Positions 13,531 through 25,589 of a DNA stretch of 64,000 nt are shown here, in pieces. Positions within the stretch are counted from its first letter, which is position 1, and the number at the start of each line of letters is the position of its first letter. This DNA comes from Tachypleus tridentatus (lineage: Eukaryota; Arthropoda; Merostomata; Xiphosura; Limulidae), in NCBI RefSeq assembly GCF_004210375.1, contig NC_134830.1, forward strand, positions 49,543,094 through 49,607,093, read 5' to 3'. The notes below the pieces were generated by a model, which saw only the letters and a list, made by a program, of their open reading frames with translations, was not told where the DNA came from and searched no databases. The translations under genes were made by a program, and so were the position numbers.

Positions 13531-15164
13531 GGTAGTTTTATACTAAGAATATGTTCTGACCTGACTTCTTTCAATGTTGTTTTACATTAAGTGTATGTTC
13601 TGACCTAATCTCTATATGTAGTTTTGCATAAGGTGTGTGTTCTGATCTGTCTTCTCTCTCTGTAGTTTTACATTAACTATATGTTTCAACCTGATGTCTT
13701 TCTATGTATTTATATATTAAGTGTATGTTCTGACCTGGCTTCTGTCTATGTAGTTTTATATTAAGTTTATGTTCTGATCTGGCTTATATATATGTATTTT
13801 TACATTATCTGTATGTTATGATCTGATGTCTCCATGTCCTTTTGCATAAGTGTATGTTCTGATCTGGCTTCTCTGTATGTAGTTTTACATTAAGATTATT
13901 TTCTCTCCTGCTTTCTCTACATACTTTTACATTAAGTGCAGGTTCTGACCTGGTTTCTTTCTATGTAGTTTTATATTAAGTGAATGTTCTGTTCTGGCTT
14001 CTTTCTATGTAGTTTTACCTTGAGTATATGTTCTGATCTGGCTTTTTTCTATAATGTTTTACATTACGTTTATGTTTTAACCTGGCTTTTTTCAATGTAG
14101 TTTTACCTTAACTATATGTTCTTATTTGGCTACTTTTAATGTAGTTTTACATTTAGTATATGTTCTCACCATGTAGTTTTATATTAAGTATATGTTCTGA
14201 CCTGATTTCTTTCTAGGTAGTTTTCTATTTAGTATATATTCTCACCTGTTTTCTCTATGTAGTTTTATAATTAGTATATGTTCTGATCTGGCTTATTTCT
14301 CTATATGTAGTTTTGCATTATGTGTATGTTCTGAACTGATCTCTCTATATAGTTTTACATTAGGTGCATGTTCTGATCTGACTTCTCTATGTACTTTTGC
14401 TTTAAGGGTATGTTCTGATTTGATTTCTCCATGTAGTTTTGCTTTAAGTGTAAGTTCTGACCTGACTTCTCTCTATGTAGTTTTACATTCAGTGTACGTT
14501 ATGACTTTGCTTCTGTCTTTATACTTTTACATTAAGTATATGTTCTGACCTGGTGTCTTTCTATGTAGTTTTATATTAAATGTATGTTCTGACATGGCTT
14601 ATTTCAATGTAATTTTACATTAACTTTATATGTTGACCTCATCTCTCTACATAGTTTTCTACATATTAGTATATGTTCTCACCTGTTCTCTCTATGTAGT
14701 TTTATATTAAGTATATGTTCTGATCTGACTTGTTTTTCGATATGTAGTTTTTGCATTAAGGGTATGTTCTGACCTGATCTCTCTATGTAGTTTTACATTA
14801 AGTTTATGTTCTGACCCATGGGTCCTCTCTATGTTGTTTTATATTAAATGTATGTTCTGACCTGATCTCTATGTAGTTTCTCAATAACTATATGTTCTGA
14901 TCTGGCTTCTCTATATGTAGTTTTACTTTAAGTATATTTTATGATCTTGATTTCTCTATATGTAGTTTTACATTAGGTATATGTTCTGATCTAATCTCTG
15001 TATGTAGTTTTGCATTAAGTGTGTTTCCTGATCTGGCTTCTCTCTATGTAATTTTACTTTAATTATATTTTCTGACCTGGCATCTCTGTATGTAGTTTTA
15101 CATTAAGTATATTTTCTGACCTGATCTCTCTATGTAGTTTTACATTGAAGATATGTTCTGACCA

Positions 15165-18075
15165 GAAAGTTAACAGTCACAACCAGTGTAGCCACTAGAC
15201 CAGAGATACAAAAGGGAATTGACAGTTACAACCAGTGTAACCACACCAAAGATACAAAATATATTTAACAGTTACAACCAGTGAACCAGACCAAAGGTAT
15301 AAAACATATTTAACAGTTACAACCAGTAGAACAAGACCAAATGTACAAAACATATTTAACAATTATACCCAGTACAGCCAGACCAATCTTAAAAAACATA
15401 TTTAACAGTTACAACTAGTACAATCAGACCAAAGGCACAAAAGAAATTTAGCACCAACAACAAGTGTAGCCAGACCAAAGGAAGGAAGGATATTTAACAA
15501 TTACAGCCAATACAGACAGACCACAGGTACAAAAGAAATTTAACAATTACAACCAGTGCAGCCAGACCAGAAGTACAACTGAAATTTCACAATTACAACC
15601 AGACCAACAGTGAGCCAGAACAAGGGTACAAAAGAAATTTAATAGTTACGACCACATCAAAAATACAAAATATATTTAACAATTACAATCAGTGTAGCCA
15701 GACCAAATCCACCAAAGAAATTTAAGATTTACAACCATTGTCGCCAGACCTGTGCAGCCATTCCAAGGATACAAATGAAATTTAAAAGTTACAACCAGTG
15801 CAGCTATATCAAAGGTACAAAACATTTTTAATAGTTACAACCAGTGCATCTAGACCAAATGAACACAAAAGAGATTAAATAGTTAGAACCAGGGCAACCA
15901 GACCAAAGATACAAAATAAATTTAACAGTTACAACCAGTGTAACCAGACCAAAGATACAAAATATATTTAACAGTTACAACCAGTGAACCAGACCAAAGG
16001 TGTAAAACATATTTAACAGTTACAACCAGTAGAACCAGATCAAAGGTACAAAACATATTTAACAATTATACCCAGTACAGCCAGACCAATCTTAAAAAAC
16101 ATATTTAACAGTTACAACTAGTACAATCAGACCAAAGGCACAAAAGAAATTCAGCACTTACAACAAGTGTAGCCATACCAAAGGAAGGAAGGATATTTAA
16201 CAATTACAGCCAATACAGACAGACCACAAGTACAACTGAAATTTCACAATTACAACCAGACCAAAAATGCAATAGAAATTTAACAGTTACAACTAATGCA
16301 GCCAGACCAAAGGTATAAAACATATGTAACTGTTACATCCAGTGTAACTAGACCAAAGATATAAAATATATTTAACAGTTACAACCACTGTGCCAGACCA
16401 AACATACAAAACATATTTAACAGTTAGAAGCAGTGTAGCCAGACCAAAAGTACAAAAGATATTTAAGAATTATAACCAGTGTAAGCAGATCGAAGACAGA
16501 TTTAACAGTTATAACCCGTGCAGTCAGGGGAAAAGTACAAAACATATTTTACATTTACGACCAGACAAGAAGCACAAATCATATTTAACAAGTACAGCCA
16601 GACCAGAGTTACAAAGGAAATTTAACAGTTATAAGCACTGTAGCCAGACCAAAGGGACAAAACAGATATAACAGTTACAACCAGTGTAACTGGACCAGAG
16701 ATACAAATAAGATTTAACAGATACAACCATTACAACCACATCAAATGTACAAAAGAGATTGAATAGTTACAACCAGAGAAACAAGACCAAAGGTACAAAA
16801 GAAATTTAAGTTACAACAAATGTAACCAGACCAAAGTACAAAATAGATTTAACACTTATAACCAGACCAAAGATACAAAATATCTGTAACAGTTACAACC
16901 AGTGCAACCACACCAAAGGTACAAAAGAAAGTTAACAGTCACAACCAGTGTAGCCACTGGACCAGAGATATAAAAGGGAATTGACAGTTACAACCAGTGC
17001 AGCCAGACCAAATGTACAAAAGAAATTTAACAGATACAACCCATACAACCAGACCAAAAGTACAAAAGAAATTTAATAGTTACATTACAAACAGTACAGC
17101 CAGACCAAAGGTGCAAACAAAATTTAACATTTAGAACCAGACTAGAAGCACAAATCAAACTTAATAGTTGCAACAAGGGCAGCCAGACCAAAGGTATAAA
17201 GGAAATTTAACAGTTACAACTGCTGTAGCCAGACCAAATGTACAAAGAAAATATAACAGTTGCAACCACTGTAGCTAGACCAAAGGTACAAAGGAAATAT
17301 AACAGTTACAACCACTGTAGCTAGACCAACTGTATAAAACAGATATAACAGTTACAACCAAAGTGACTAGACCAAAGATACAAAACAGATTTAACAGTTA
17401 CATCCAGTGCAGCCAGGCCAAAGATACAAAGGAAATTTAACAGTTACAACCAGTGTAGTCAGATCCAAGGTACAAAAGTAATTTAACAGTTACAACCAGT
17501 GTAGCCAGACCAGAGGTACAAAATAAAATTAACAGTTACAACCAGTACAAGCAGACCAAAGGTGCAAAACATATTTAATAGGTACAACCTGTGCAGCCAG
17601 ACCAAAGGTACAAAAGGTATTTAACAGTTACAACCAGTGTAGCCAGATTAAAGGTAGAGAACAGTTGTTTTGTTTTTGTTTTGGAATTTCGCACAAAGCT
17701 ACTCGAGGGCTATCTGTGCTAGCTGTCCCTAATTTAGCAGTGTAAGACTAGAGGGAAGGCAGCTAGTCATCACCACCCACCGCCAACTCTTGGGCTACTC
17801 TTTTACCAACGAATAGTGGGATTGAGCGTCACATTATACGCCCCCACGGCTGGGAGGGGGAACATGTTTAGCGCGACGCAGGCGCGAACCCGCGACCCTC
17901 GGATTACGAGTCGCACGCCTTATGCGCTTGGCCATGCCAGGCCTAGGTAGAAAACATATTTAACAGTTACAACCAGTGTAGCCAGATTAAAGGTAGAAAA
18001 CATATTCAACAGTTACAACCAGTGTAGCCACACCAAAGGTACAAAACATATTTAATAGTTACAACTAGTAAAACC
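15165..18075. repeat. Minisatellite D, about 46-bp unit, about 57 copies
   Basis: A 2.9-kb array with the unit AGAAATTTAACAGTTACAAC, CAGTGTAGCCAGACC, AAAGGTACAAA. A block of about 300 bp at 15.23-15.53 kb recurs at 15.93-16.24 kb (offset about 703 bp), so the array also expands in multi-unit blocks. It is interrupted by a full-length SINE at 17664-17944. The 93-codon open frame at 16.39-16.67 kb is repeat-derived. Confidence 0.95.
17664..17944 (-). mobile_element. SINE family 1, full length, subfamily B
   Basis: A SINE with its tRNA-like head at the right, inserted in minisatellite D. Flanks carry a 12-bp target-site duplication with one mismatch (AGGTAGAGAACA at 17652-17663; AGGTAGAAAACA at 17945-17956). 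The tail at the left is T/G-rich (complement of a CAAAACAAA-type tail). The body has the core TAGCAGTGTAAGACTAGAGG. Box B reads GGTTCGCGCC instead of GGTTCGAATCC, shared with the copies at 47.1 and 48.4 kb. Confidence 0.93.
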
Positions 18076-18504
18076 AGACCTATGTTATATTGTGAAATAA
18101 GATTATTGTTTTTTTATTTGTTGTATTTGGTAATTATTTATTATTATAAAAACATCCGTTTATTTTGCAGTATGGTTGGAAGTTCTGAGCTTTCCTAAGC
18201 TTCATTTCTTTGCATATTATCTCGTTTTGGCAACTGCAGTCCATAAACAGTTCTCGTGGAATACTTTATATGCTTAAAGTCCTTTTGACACATTAACAAC
18301 CTGGATATTTGTATCATGTTTAGTTTCCAGTTTGATTCTCGTAGAAATAACTCGGTGTTGCGTGAAGAAGGCAACTTATCTTACAAAATATTCCCTAGAA
18401 GCGGATTGCTTTTTGTGTTTTTTACGGTTTCTCCTTTATCTTATACTTTGTTGTTAATTAAGACTTTTGTGTATTAAAAAGTCATCACAATATCTAATTT
18501 TCCT
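18076..18504. other. Unique AT-rich sequence, no gene seen
   Basis: Non-repetitive AT-rich DNA directly after minisatellite D. No open frame, RNA gene or element was recognised. Confidence 0.5.
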
Positions 18505-18650
18505 TAAGGGCAACAGCCATATCCCACTATTCGATCAGCAAGAATAGTACAAAAGTTGGCGATATGTATTATTAGCTACTTTCCCTCTTCGATATCATTT
18601 CAAAATCGGGACGGCTAACGCAGATAGCCCAAGAATACCTTTGCTCGAAT
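18505..18650 (+). mobile_element. SINE remnant, family 4 (core related to family 1)
   Basis: A degenerate copy with CATATCCCACTATTCGATCAG and GGGACGGCTAACGCAGATAG. It shares the central core order with family 1, but the part next to the head differs (CATATCCC...ATCAGCAAGAATA). No clear head or target duplication. Confidence 0.55.
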
Positions 18651-18699
18651 ATCCGAAAGTAACTAGGCGTAACATCGCATACTTAAAGATTTAATTATA

Positions 18700-19200
18700 A
18701 TTGCCAACAGACCTACGTCAAGGTTTCTCGAGATTATGTTTGTACATAATCCTATTCACAGAGGGCAGCACTCGAAGGTTAACTGACAACCTTGCCTATT
18801 GGTTGGCATTTACTCCGTTTAGAACCTGTAGTTTCAAGCCAGGTGGCCCACTTAGGAACTCGGTTGTGACGGGGATACTCCCGCATGCGCATAAGGAATC
18901 CCGCCGGATCGCACATGGTAAGGTTGTTGGCGCATTCAGGCATTTAGCCAGCCTTGGGCTTGATTGAAACATTCTCTCACCCGTCCTTGAAGTCGTAAAC
19001 ACACTCCGCAAAATGCTTCTCAAGCTGTAACTAAAGGAGCAGTAATAGAGGACTTCAAAACTGGAATCAGCATAGTTTAAATTTCCACACTTTTCAGTTT
19101 GAAGTTCGTCTTTGACTTTAAGGTAACTTTTGTAACGCACTTATATATATGAACTTGTTTTAACAAGTCAAATCTTTAATGTCAGTGTCGAGGACTTAAG
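18700..19200. other. Less AT-rich unique stretch, possible exon or regulatory DNA
   Basis: Non-repetitive sequence, richer in G+C than its surroundings, especially 18840-18975 (GCCAGGTGGCCC, GGAATCCCGCCGG). Open frames of 88 codons (+, 18701-18967) and 114 codons (-, 18796-19140) overlap on opposite strands. Neither starts at a convincing ATG or resembles a known family. A TATATATA run lies at 19141-19148. It may be a 5' non-coding exon or regulatory block, but nothing here proves it. Confidence 0.25.
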
Positions 19201-19209
19201 TGTACCGCA

Positions 19210-19217
19210 TGACGTCA
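19210..19217. promoter_or_regulatory. CRE-like palindrome TGACGTCA
   Basis: A perfect cAMP-response-element/ATF palindrome in non-repetitive DNA. Context is unknown; an 8-bp match is weak evidence by itself. Confidence 0.2.
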
Positions 19218-19937
19218 TAATCTCGCTTGTCCTTTTCCTGATTATTAGTGAGGTCAGCACGGCTGTATTACATATTGTCCAGTTGACGCATAAGTTTATC
19301 CTAGTGGACTGACCGCAATTCTGTCACCGGGGGAATTGGTAAGTTTTGATTTCTATGTTCGTGTAAATTCGATATACTTATGACAGCGTATGTCTGCTAA
19401 CCCTCACTACTGCTACTAGTTAACCTTTCGAAACCATTTTATTCGATCGATTTGAATAACCATAGATATAACAACGTGTTCTAAATAACATCTAAATTGT
19501 TTTACCTTGCCTAATTCGATCAGTAAATTCACGTGTTATTTCTAGAACTTTCTAGTTAGATTAGGCAGAGCTAATACTGTTTAGAAACGCGTGATATTTG
19601 ATTTTTTCGGTGTCCTAAATATCTTGAATCTTCGCTTTGCAATACCAACAAGACATCTGCATCTAAGCGTTGTGTCGGAGAAATCATCCTCTTTCGTGGT
19701 ATTGTCACATATGTGTATTTACCTTGGCTATGCATATAATGAATTTCCAGGGAAATCCTTAAGTTATATATATATGTGTATATTTATTGTGTAGATCACG
19801 TGACAAAATCGTGTACCTACCACATAACTATATCGGGATAATGGGCTTTCACAGAGTTTGTGGGTTAAATCCTAGGTCTTTTACAACCTTGCCTGCCACG
19901 ATAAACCCGAAATAAAGTAACAATAAAACATAAACTA

Positions 19938-20210
19938 GGTTCGGCATGGCCAGGTGGGTTAAGGCGTTCGACTCGTAATCTGACGGTCGCGGGTTCGAAT
20001 CTCCGTTGCACCAAAGATGTTCTCCCCTTCAGCCGTGAAGGGCGTTATAACGTGACGGTCAATCCCACTATTAGTTGGTAAAAGAGTAGCCCAACAGTTG
20101 GCGGTGGGTAGTGATGACTAGCTGCCTTTCCTCTAGTCTTGCACTGCTAAATTAGGGACGGCCATCGCAGACAGCCTTCGTGTAGCTTTGCGCGAATTTC
20201 AAAACAAACG
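19938..20210 (+). mobile_element. SINE family 1, full length
   Basis: Head GTTCGGCATGGCCAGGTGGG with box A and box B (GGGTTCGAATC), then the core (GGCGGTGGGTAGTGATGACT, AATTAGGGACGG) and tail TTTCAAAACAAACG. The A-rich flanks AATAAAACATAAACTA (left) and AATAAAACCAACTA (right) are a plausible degenerate target duplication. Confidence 0.92.
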
Positions 20211-20581
20211 AATAAAACCAACTACATTTTCACTTCCACTTGAGATCCCTTGATATCGTCCCAGAAAAAGCAAAGCAGCGAATGTCAGGTAAACTGAATA
20301 CGTTTTGAGAACCAAACGTCTTCTAAGATATGTATGTATAATGAGTTGAACAGGATATGTGAGGTTTAAAAATCTCGCGGAAACGATTTTTGAGTGCAAC
20401 CATAAAAATGGATATGATATCACAAAATAAAGTGCTCCACCGTTTGGCTTTTTAATCTTTTATTATAATGACAGAAACAAGTTTGCATGTTTGGCGAAAA
20501 TCAACTGTTTTAAAATAATTATTTTTAAAAAAATCCTGTATCATTAGTTTTTATAAATGTTTCAACAAGTACGTGTCAAGG

Positions 20582-20817
20582 TTTTTTTGTTTGTTTGAAT
20601 TTCGCGCAAAGCTACATAAAGGCTATCTACACTAGCCGTCCCTAATTTAGCAGTGTAAGACTAGAGGGAAGGCAGCTAGTCATCATCACCCACCGCCAAC
20701 TGTTGAGATACTCTTTTACCAACGAATAGTGGGATTGACCGTAACTTTATAACGCCCCCACGGCTAAAAAGGCGAGCATGTTTCGTGTGACGGGGATTTG
20801 AACCCGCGAACCTCGGA
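20582..20817 (-). mobile_element. SINE family 1, head truncated
   Basis: The tail and body are complete (TTTGTTTGAATTTCGCGC to GATTTGAACCCGCGAACCTC), but the outer head with box A is missing. This is a 5'-truncated or eroded copy. Confidence 0.9.
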
Positions 20818-21548
20818 ACGTCTCAAAGACTAATGAGAAATGTATTTTTGTACCAATTGCTTTGAATTGGCCATGGGACAAAGATCCGACCCTGTAGGAC
20901 ATTTCACTATTCAATGAAATCGGATTGGAATATTTATTTGGCAATCAATGGATTATGAGGATTTCCATCTACGGACTATTGCACATTATTATAAAGTTGT
21001 GATAAATAGTATGTAAACCATATATAATAGGTATTAAGTCGTCTAACGCATTAGCATTTTCAACTAGCTTCTGAAAGAGTTTAAATAGGTATCACGCACA
21101 ATCATTGCGTGGCCATTATATGCCACAGGTGGTGATGTTAGAGGCAGCGACTTCTACGGCTTGAACAATCCGAACAACAGTTTCAGTGATATTTAAAGTA
21201 ATGTCTCCCACCATATTGCTCCGCATTCTTTCAAAGGGTCTGCAATAGCTCCTCACTTTTGCGGAACTATAAATCCCCGTGTTCACATTTATTAAATTTC
21301 CAAAAAACAATGACAAACGAACCAATTTAATATTATTGTACAACTGACACTTCATACCAACGACATATTTCCAGTATGTGTGGCAACATGTATTATCCCC
21401 TCAGATGTTGGAATGGGATACCTAATATCTAACCAGAACTATTTTTCCCCATTCCTGTTCTGAATGTTTCGACAGCCATGAAGGAAAGACTGTTGGGAAA
21501 GCTTGTTGTTCTGGTAGACTCACAGTTCTGTAGAGCGCCATTTATCTG
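20818..21548. other. Unique sequence, no gene recognised
   Basis: Non-repetitive AT-rich DNA. Short minus-strand frames (65 and 79 codons) have no recognisable motif. Confidence 0.4.
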
Positions 21549-21811
21549 TTTGTTTGTTTGCTTTGAATTTCGCGCAAAGCTATACGAGGGCTATCTGCTC
21601 TCGCTGTCCCTAATTTATCAGTGTAAGACTAGAGGGAAGGCAGCTAGTCATCACCACCCGCCCACAACTCTTGGGCTACTCCTCTACCGCCGAACATTGG
21701 AATTAACCGTAACATTATAACGCCCCCACAGATGAAAGGGCAGCATGTTTGATGTGATGGGGATTCGAACCCGTGACCCTTAGATTGTGAGGCGAGTGCC
21801 GGAAATGGCCA
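21549..21811 (-). mobile_element. SINE family 1, nearly full length
   Basis: Begins with the complement of an A/C tail (TGTTTGTTTGCTTTGAATTT) and continues through the conserved core to GGATTCGAACCCGTGACCCT and GAGGCGAGTGCC. The last part of the head is missing. An 80-codon frame across it is fortuitous. Confidence 0.9.
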
Positions 21812-22596
21812 TTTGTTACATTCAACTCTACATTTGAGGCTTTGGCAACACTTTATTTGTTATTTTGTGATATTTAGTTGGTCAGCCATTTTTGTAAAAT
21901 GTTTTTTCTAAACAGTGCATTTTGTTAACCCTACATTAATCCGTATACTATCAGCTTTCTAGACCAATTATTCTAAAATATTTGTGCACCAACGTACTTC
22001 GATAGTTACATAACAAATTATGAGGTACAGTTGATTCCACTACTCTGTTGTGGACTCCTACATGGAATGTCATAGCAGATAAAAAGTAATGCAATACGTG
22101 GATATTACAGTGAACTACAGAGAAAAAATCGATAATTTAATGATTAAAGTATGCCTGCTAAATTAGATCCAACACCTTTGGATATTTTATTATCGGTGTC
22201 ACACTTGCTGGACAAATCGCTATAATCAATTCGATGATACCAATGCTATCGATTAATTCTCGACATGTGCATTTTCTTGGAAGTAACACGAAGTATACCA
22301 TTGAATTGGTGTGATACGAACGTAATTAGCTGTCGAATAAATATATACATTAAAATTTGTGTGAGGGCTCTAAAAGTAGCCCTTATACCTTAGAACAATC
22401 CAAACCTTTCACCAATTAAAGCTTGTTTCATAGGCATGTATGTGTACGTTGTTATTGTTGTTGGGTGAGTTTATAAACTTGACACAACCGACCTGCAAGT
22501 TCCACTTCGTTTATACCACACTATGTACTTCACAAGTTTCCCAAATCCACTCACAATTTTGTGAATATCAGCAACGTTATTCACTTTATCTAAACT
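21812..22596. other. Unique AT-rich sequence, no gene seen
   Basis: No tandem repeat, RNA gene or convincing open frame. Confidence 0.5.
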
Positions 22597-22795
22597 GAAG
22601 TGTTTTACTTGGTTGAAGGTGTCTCTTTTGATATCAACTGAAGTGTTGTACTTGGTTGAAGGTGTCTTTTTTATCCTAACTAAAGTGTTTTACTTGATTG
22701 GAGGTGTCTCTTTTGATATAAACTGAAGTGTTTTACTTGGTTGAAGATGTCTCTTTTAATATAAACTGAAGTATTTCACTTGGTTGAACGCGTCT
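22597..22795. repeat. Minisatellite E, about 45-bp unit, 4-5 copies
   Basis: The unit contains AACTGAAGTGTTTTACTTGG, TTGAAGGTGTCTCTTTTGAT. Copies are fairly well conserved. Confidence 0.9.
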
Positions 22796-22897
22796 CGATT
22801 CTTTTAAATTAACTATTTGTGATTACAAGTGAATAACTAAGACATTTACACCAAAGAAAAACTGTTTGCGAAATAGTAAATTTTAGATGTACGCAGT

Positions 22898-23122
22898 TAA
22901 CGGTTGGGCGTGATCGAGTTGTTAACATGGCCGACCGTGAATCTGAGGGTTCCCAATTCATGCATCGTACTTTAGGACCTACTGATGGGCAACAAATCAC
23001 ATCATTTGATTAAAGTACCCTTAGATACTGTTGACCAGTTGCCTTTAACGTACCAGTTAAAAGTTAGGGATAGCTAGCGAAATTACTGTCGAGTAGGTTT
23101 GTACGAAACAAACAAACAAGAA
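22898..23122 (+). mobile_element. SINE remnant, family 4-like
   Basis: A tRNA-like head (GGCGTGATCGAGTTGTTAAC; GGGTTCCCAATTC as a decayed box B), then a divergent core (GTTAGGGATAGCTAGCG) and a tail of ACAAACAAACAAG. Degenerate. Confidence 0.5.
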
Positions 23123-23222
23123 CACACTAGAAACGCCTCCAAACAAGAACAAACTGAAAGGCCTTCAAAGAAGAACAAAGTTAAAGGCCTACGAACAAAA
23201 CCACATTAAAAGGCCTCCAGTG
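23118..23222. repeat. Minisatellite F, about 30-bp unit, 4 copies
   Basis: Repeats of AAGAACAAACTGAAAGGCCT with variation, beginning in the A-rich tail of the preceding SINE remnant. The array may have been seeded from that tail. Confidence 0.7.
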
Positions 23223-25589
23223 TTGCATATCACAGAAAAACGTAATACAAAACAAACATTAAACGAAAAAAAAAGTTAGCATACTTTTCATGGATAGTTG
23301 TTTTGTTAGAAGATAAGAGACGAGAAAACGGAAGTAAAATCAATCATTAACAAAATATAATCGTCGTATCAGTTAGAAATGCATCATTTGTGTTTCGTAC
23401 AGTGGTTGCTGTGGAAATGTAAAAACTATCTTGAGGGTTACGTTCTTGCCTCTGTAACTGAAATCCTAACAACAGTAGGACTTTAGTTGTTATTGTGACC
23501 TAAGTAGGTGATAGAAAGTTAGTGTTAATTAAATGGGGTTCCGAAACGTTACAATAGTATTCAGTTACTATAGCAATACCTTTCTGTAGAGTCAGGCAAA
23601 GACCTTGTGTTTTGGTTCTGTTTATTTAAATCCATCTCAGACCATTATCTGATAAATATGTTCGTGTTTTCTTGTAGCTTATTTTTCTCTTACCCACCTC
23701 AATACATCTTGCTTCCCTGTAAGGGATCGCGACCCACAATTTAAAAGCCCAGAACTTGACGTTTCACGTCAACGATGATGGTTGGTAATCATTTACAGAA
23801 GTCACCTTGGCGATTATACGTCAAGTATATATGGAAATTATGTGGTTATCCCACAATTACATGCCGTTTCTGTTTTCAGAGTTTTCAGCTGTGTTTCCAA
23901 CAATCATTTAGTCCTGTTTTTGTTTTTTTAAGTCTTTCTACAGATCGTCGAAACTTTAGTTGGACTTCAAAACTATTGGTGTAACACAATCCTTTCTGGG
24001 AGATTTTTAACTATAATGGCCTAATACAAGTTGGCAGAAGTCGGCAAAACTAAACGCCGAGCAGACAGGAAATTGATGCACCCTGATGTCAACGTAACAC
24101 AGACCGAAACGATGAATGAGGGCGACGTTTTACTTTTAGTTTTTCTTCATTAAAACTTGTGAGATTGACATTAAGTAAATATAAATGAATTACCTTATTT
24201 TGTTACGTTCATAAAACTCTGATATTTTAAATTATAATTTCAAACGTGTTAGAGATACTTTATTGACTCATAGTGACGTTCCAATGTGTTACAGAAACGT
24301 TACTGACTCACAGTGACGTTCAAAGTGTTACAGAAACGTTACCGGCCCATAGTGATGTTTTATTGAAAAAGACATTGCCTTGATTTTGTTTCAGGGTCAT
24401 TATAATCGTTGTGACGTCCTATGCGAGGCTGATATAATGTGACCATCCGAAAAAGAAATGAATTTTCTCTTGACTTCAAATGTGCAAACTGTAGCGCCCC
24501 TAAGGGTAAGCTCTCTGGGGGAGAATGCCGCTCTCACTACCCTTGGTACAGCCATGTTTTATTAGCTTTATATTTAATTAAACGTATTTAGTGTGTCAGG
24601 AATATACGTTACTAATTCTGGTCAACACAGCTGTGATGTAATGGCTTAATATTTAGTTAAATGTATTTATATTAGTTGTAGAGGACTAGAAACTTGAGAA
24701 GTAACAACATGGTAGCATGTTATTTCCAGGTGTACAGAAATTTAGTAAGTATGAAGCAACTGAACTGAATTTATGTTTGTAGTTATTGTGTAGAGACATC
24801 CGCTGTTTTAATTACATACTACAAATCATGCTTACGTTTTCATCATATATGACCAGTCATTGGAAAACAACAGTTTTAGTTCACGCTTGTCACTTGTTCT
24901 TGTGGAGTAATTGTAACGAAGATAAACTTTGATAACACTAAGTTATTTGGTACGAGTATCTCATTCAAAGTTTAGCATCAAAAACTTCGTCAGAATAGTA
25001 TGTACAAACGTTTTGAATGCTTCAGTGTTCTCTTATGAACTGCAGTTGTAGGCATTAGAGAAAGGCTTAACACAGCCGTTTAAAGTACGTTTTTATATCA
25101 CGTTTTCTATTATCGCATAATTCTATATTACTAGTGGCTTTAATATATGAAACTAACCCTAAATCTAGTTTCATTAATACATATAATATTAGCCCTATAT
25201 TCGTAGTGGTATCAATAGCTAGGAGTAACCCTATTTCAAGTGACACTGCTTAAAGATATCTATATATGTGTATGACACTACGTCTGTCGTTGGCATGGCT
25301 TAATGATTTTTCTTAATTCACTACTCCTAGTTTTCAGGTTTGCTGTCTTCGATTCTTAGATGTATTTGTTGTTGAATATGTTAAGTATTGACAAAACCAA
25401 AGCTTTAAAATAGAAACCAGCAATAACTTTGATGAAAAACTGAAACTGTCAGGTTCGTAGCTTCCAATTAAGTTTTATTGGCCTATTGTAACATACACAG
25501 TTGTGTTCTACTAAACCATGGACGTTGGGGACGCATTTTGTCTTCTATTCCAACATTGTGGCATTTGTGTAAAATCTAAACCAAAAGAT
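23223..25589. other. Mostly unique AT-rich DNA
   Basis: No gene recognised. It contains a 45-bp triplication at 24243-24345 (listed separately). A 69-codon + frame near 23.78-23.98 kb has no known motif. Confidence 0.5.
24243..24345. repeat. Minisatellite G, about 45-bp unit, 2-3 copies
   Basis: Units contain GTGTTACAGAAACGTTACTG and ACTCACAGTGACGTTC. Confidence 0.8.

Larger units (their letters stand above)
9433..15164. repeat. Minisatellite C, 44-bp unit, about 125 copies
   Basis: A 5.7-kb array with the unit TTTTACATTAAGTATATG, TTCTGACCTGGCTTC, TCTCTATGTAG. It follows array B with no spacer and runs straight into array D. It contains three copies of a tRNA-like SINE (at about 11.64, 12.63 and 13.41 kb), all at the same position in the repeat, so the SINE was amplified with the array. 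On the + strand each unit has a pyrimidine run ending in TAG, resembling a 3' splice site. Confidence 0.95.

Noticed and set aside
4488..18075. CRISPR-like arrays of regularly spaced repeats
   Set aside because: These are head-to-tail minisatellites without unique spacers, in a eukaryotic genome. No repeat-spacer alternation.
18701..19140. Overlapping + and - ORFs as a protein-coding gene
   Set aside because: Mutually overlapping on opposite strands, no convincing start, no family. Kept only as a low-confidence composition anomaly.
19938..20010. Functional tRNA gene (box A and box B, with CGT in the anticodon-loop position)
   Set aside because: It is the head of a SINE with core and tail, repeated many times in the window. 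The cloverleaf is imperfect and the downstream SINE body is attached.
24490..24540. Possible short hairpin AAGGGTA...TACCCTT
   Set aside because: Only 7 bp of pairing with a loop of over 25 nt; expected by chance.
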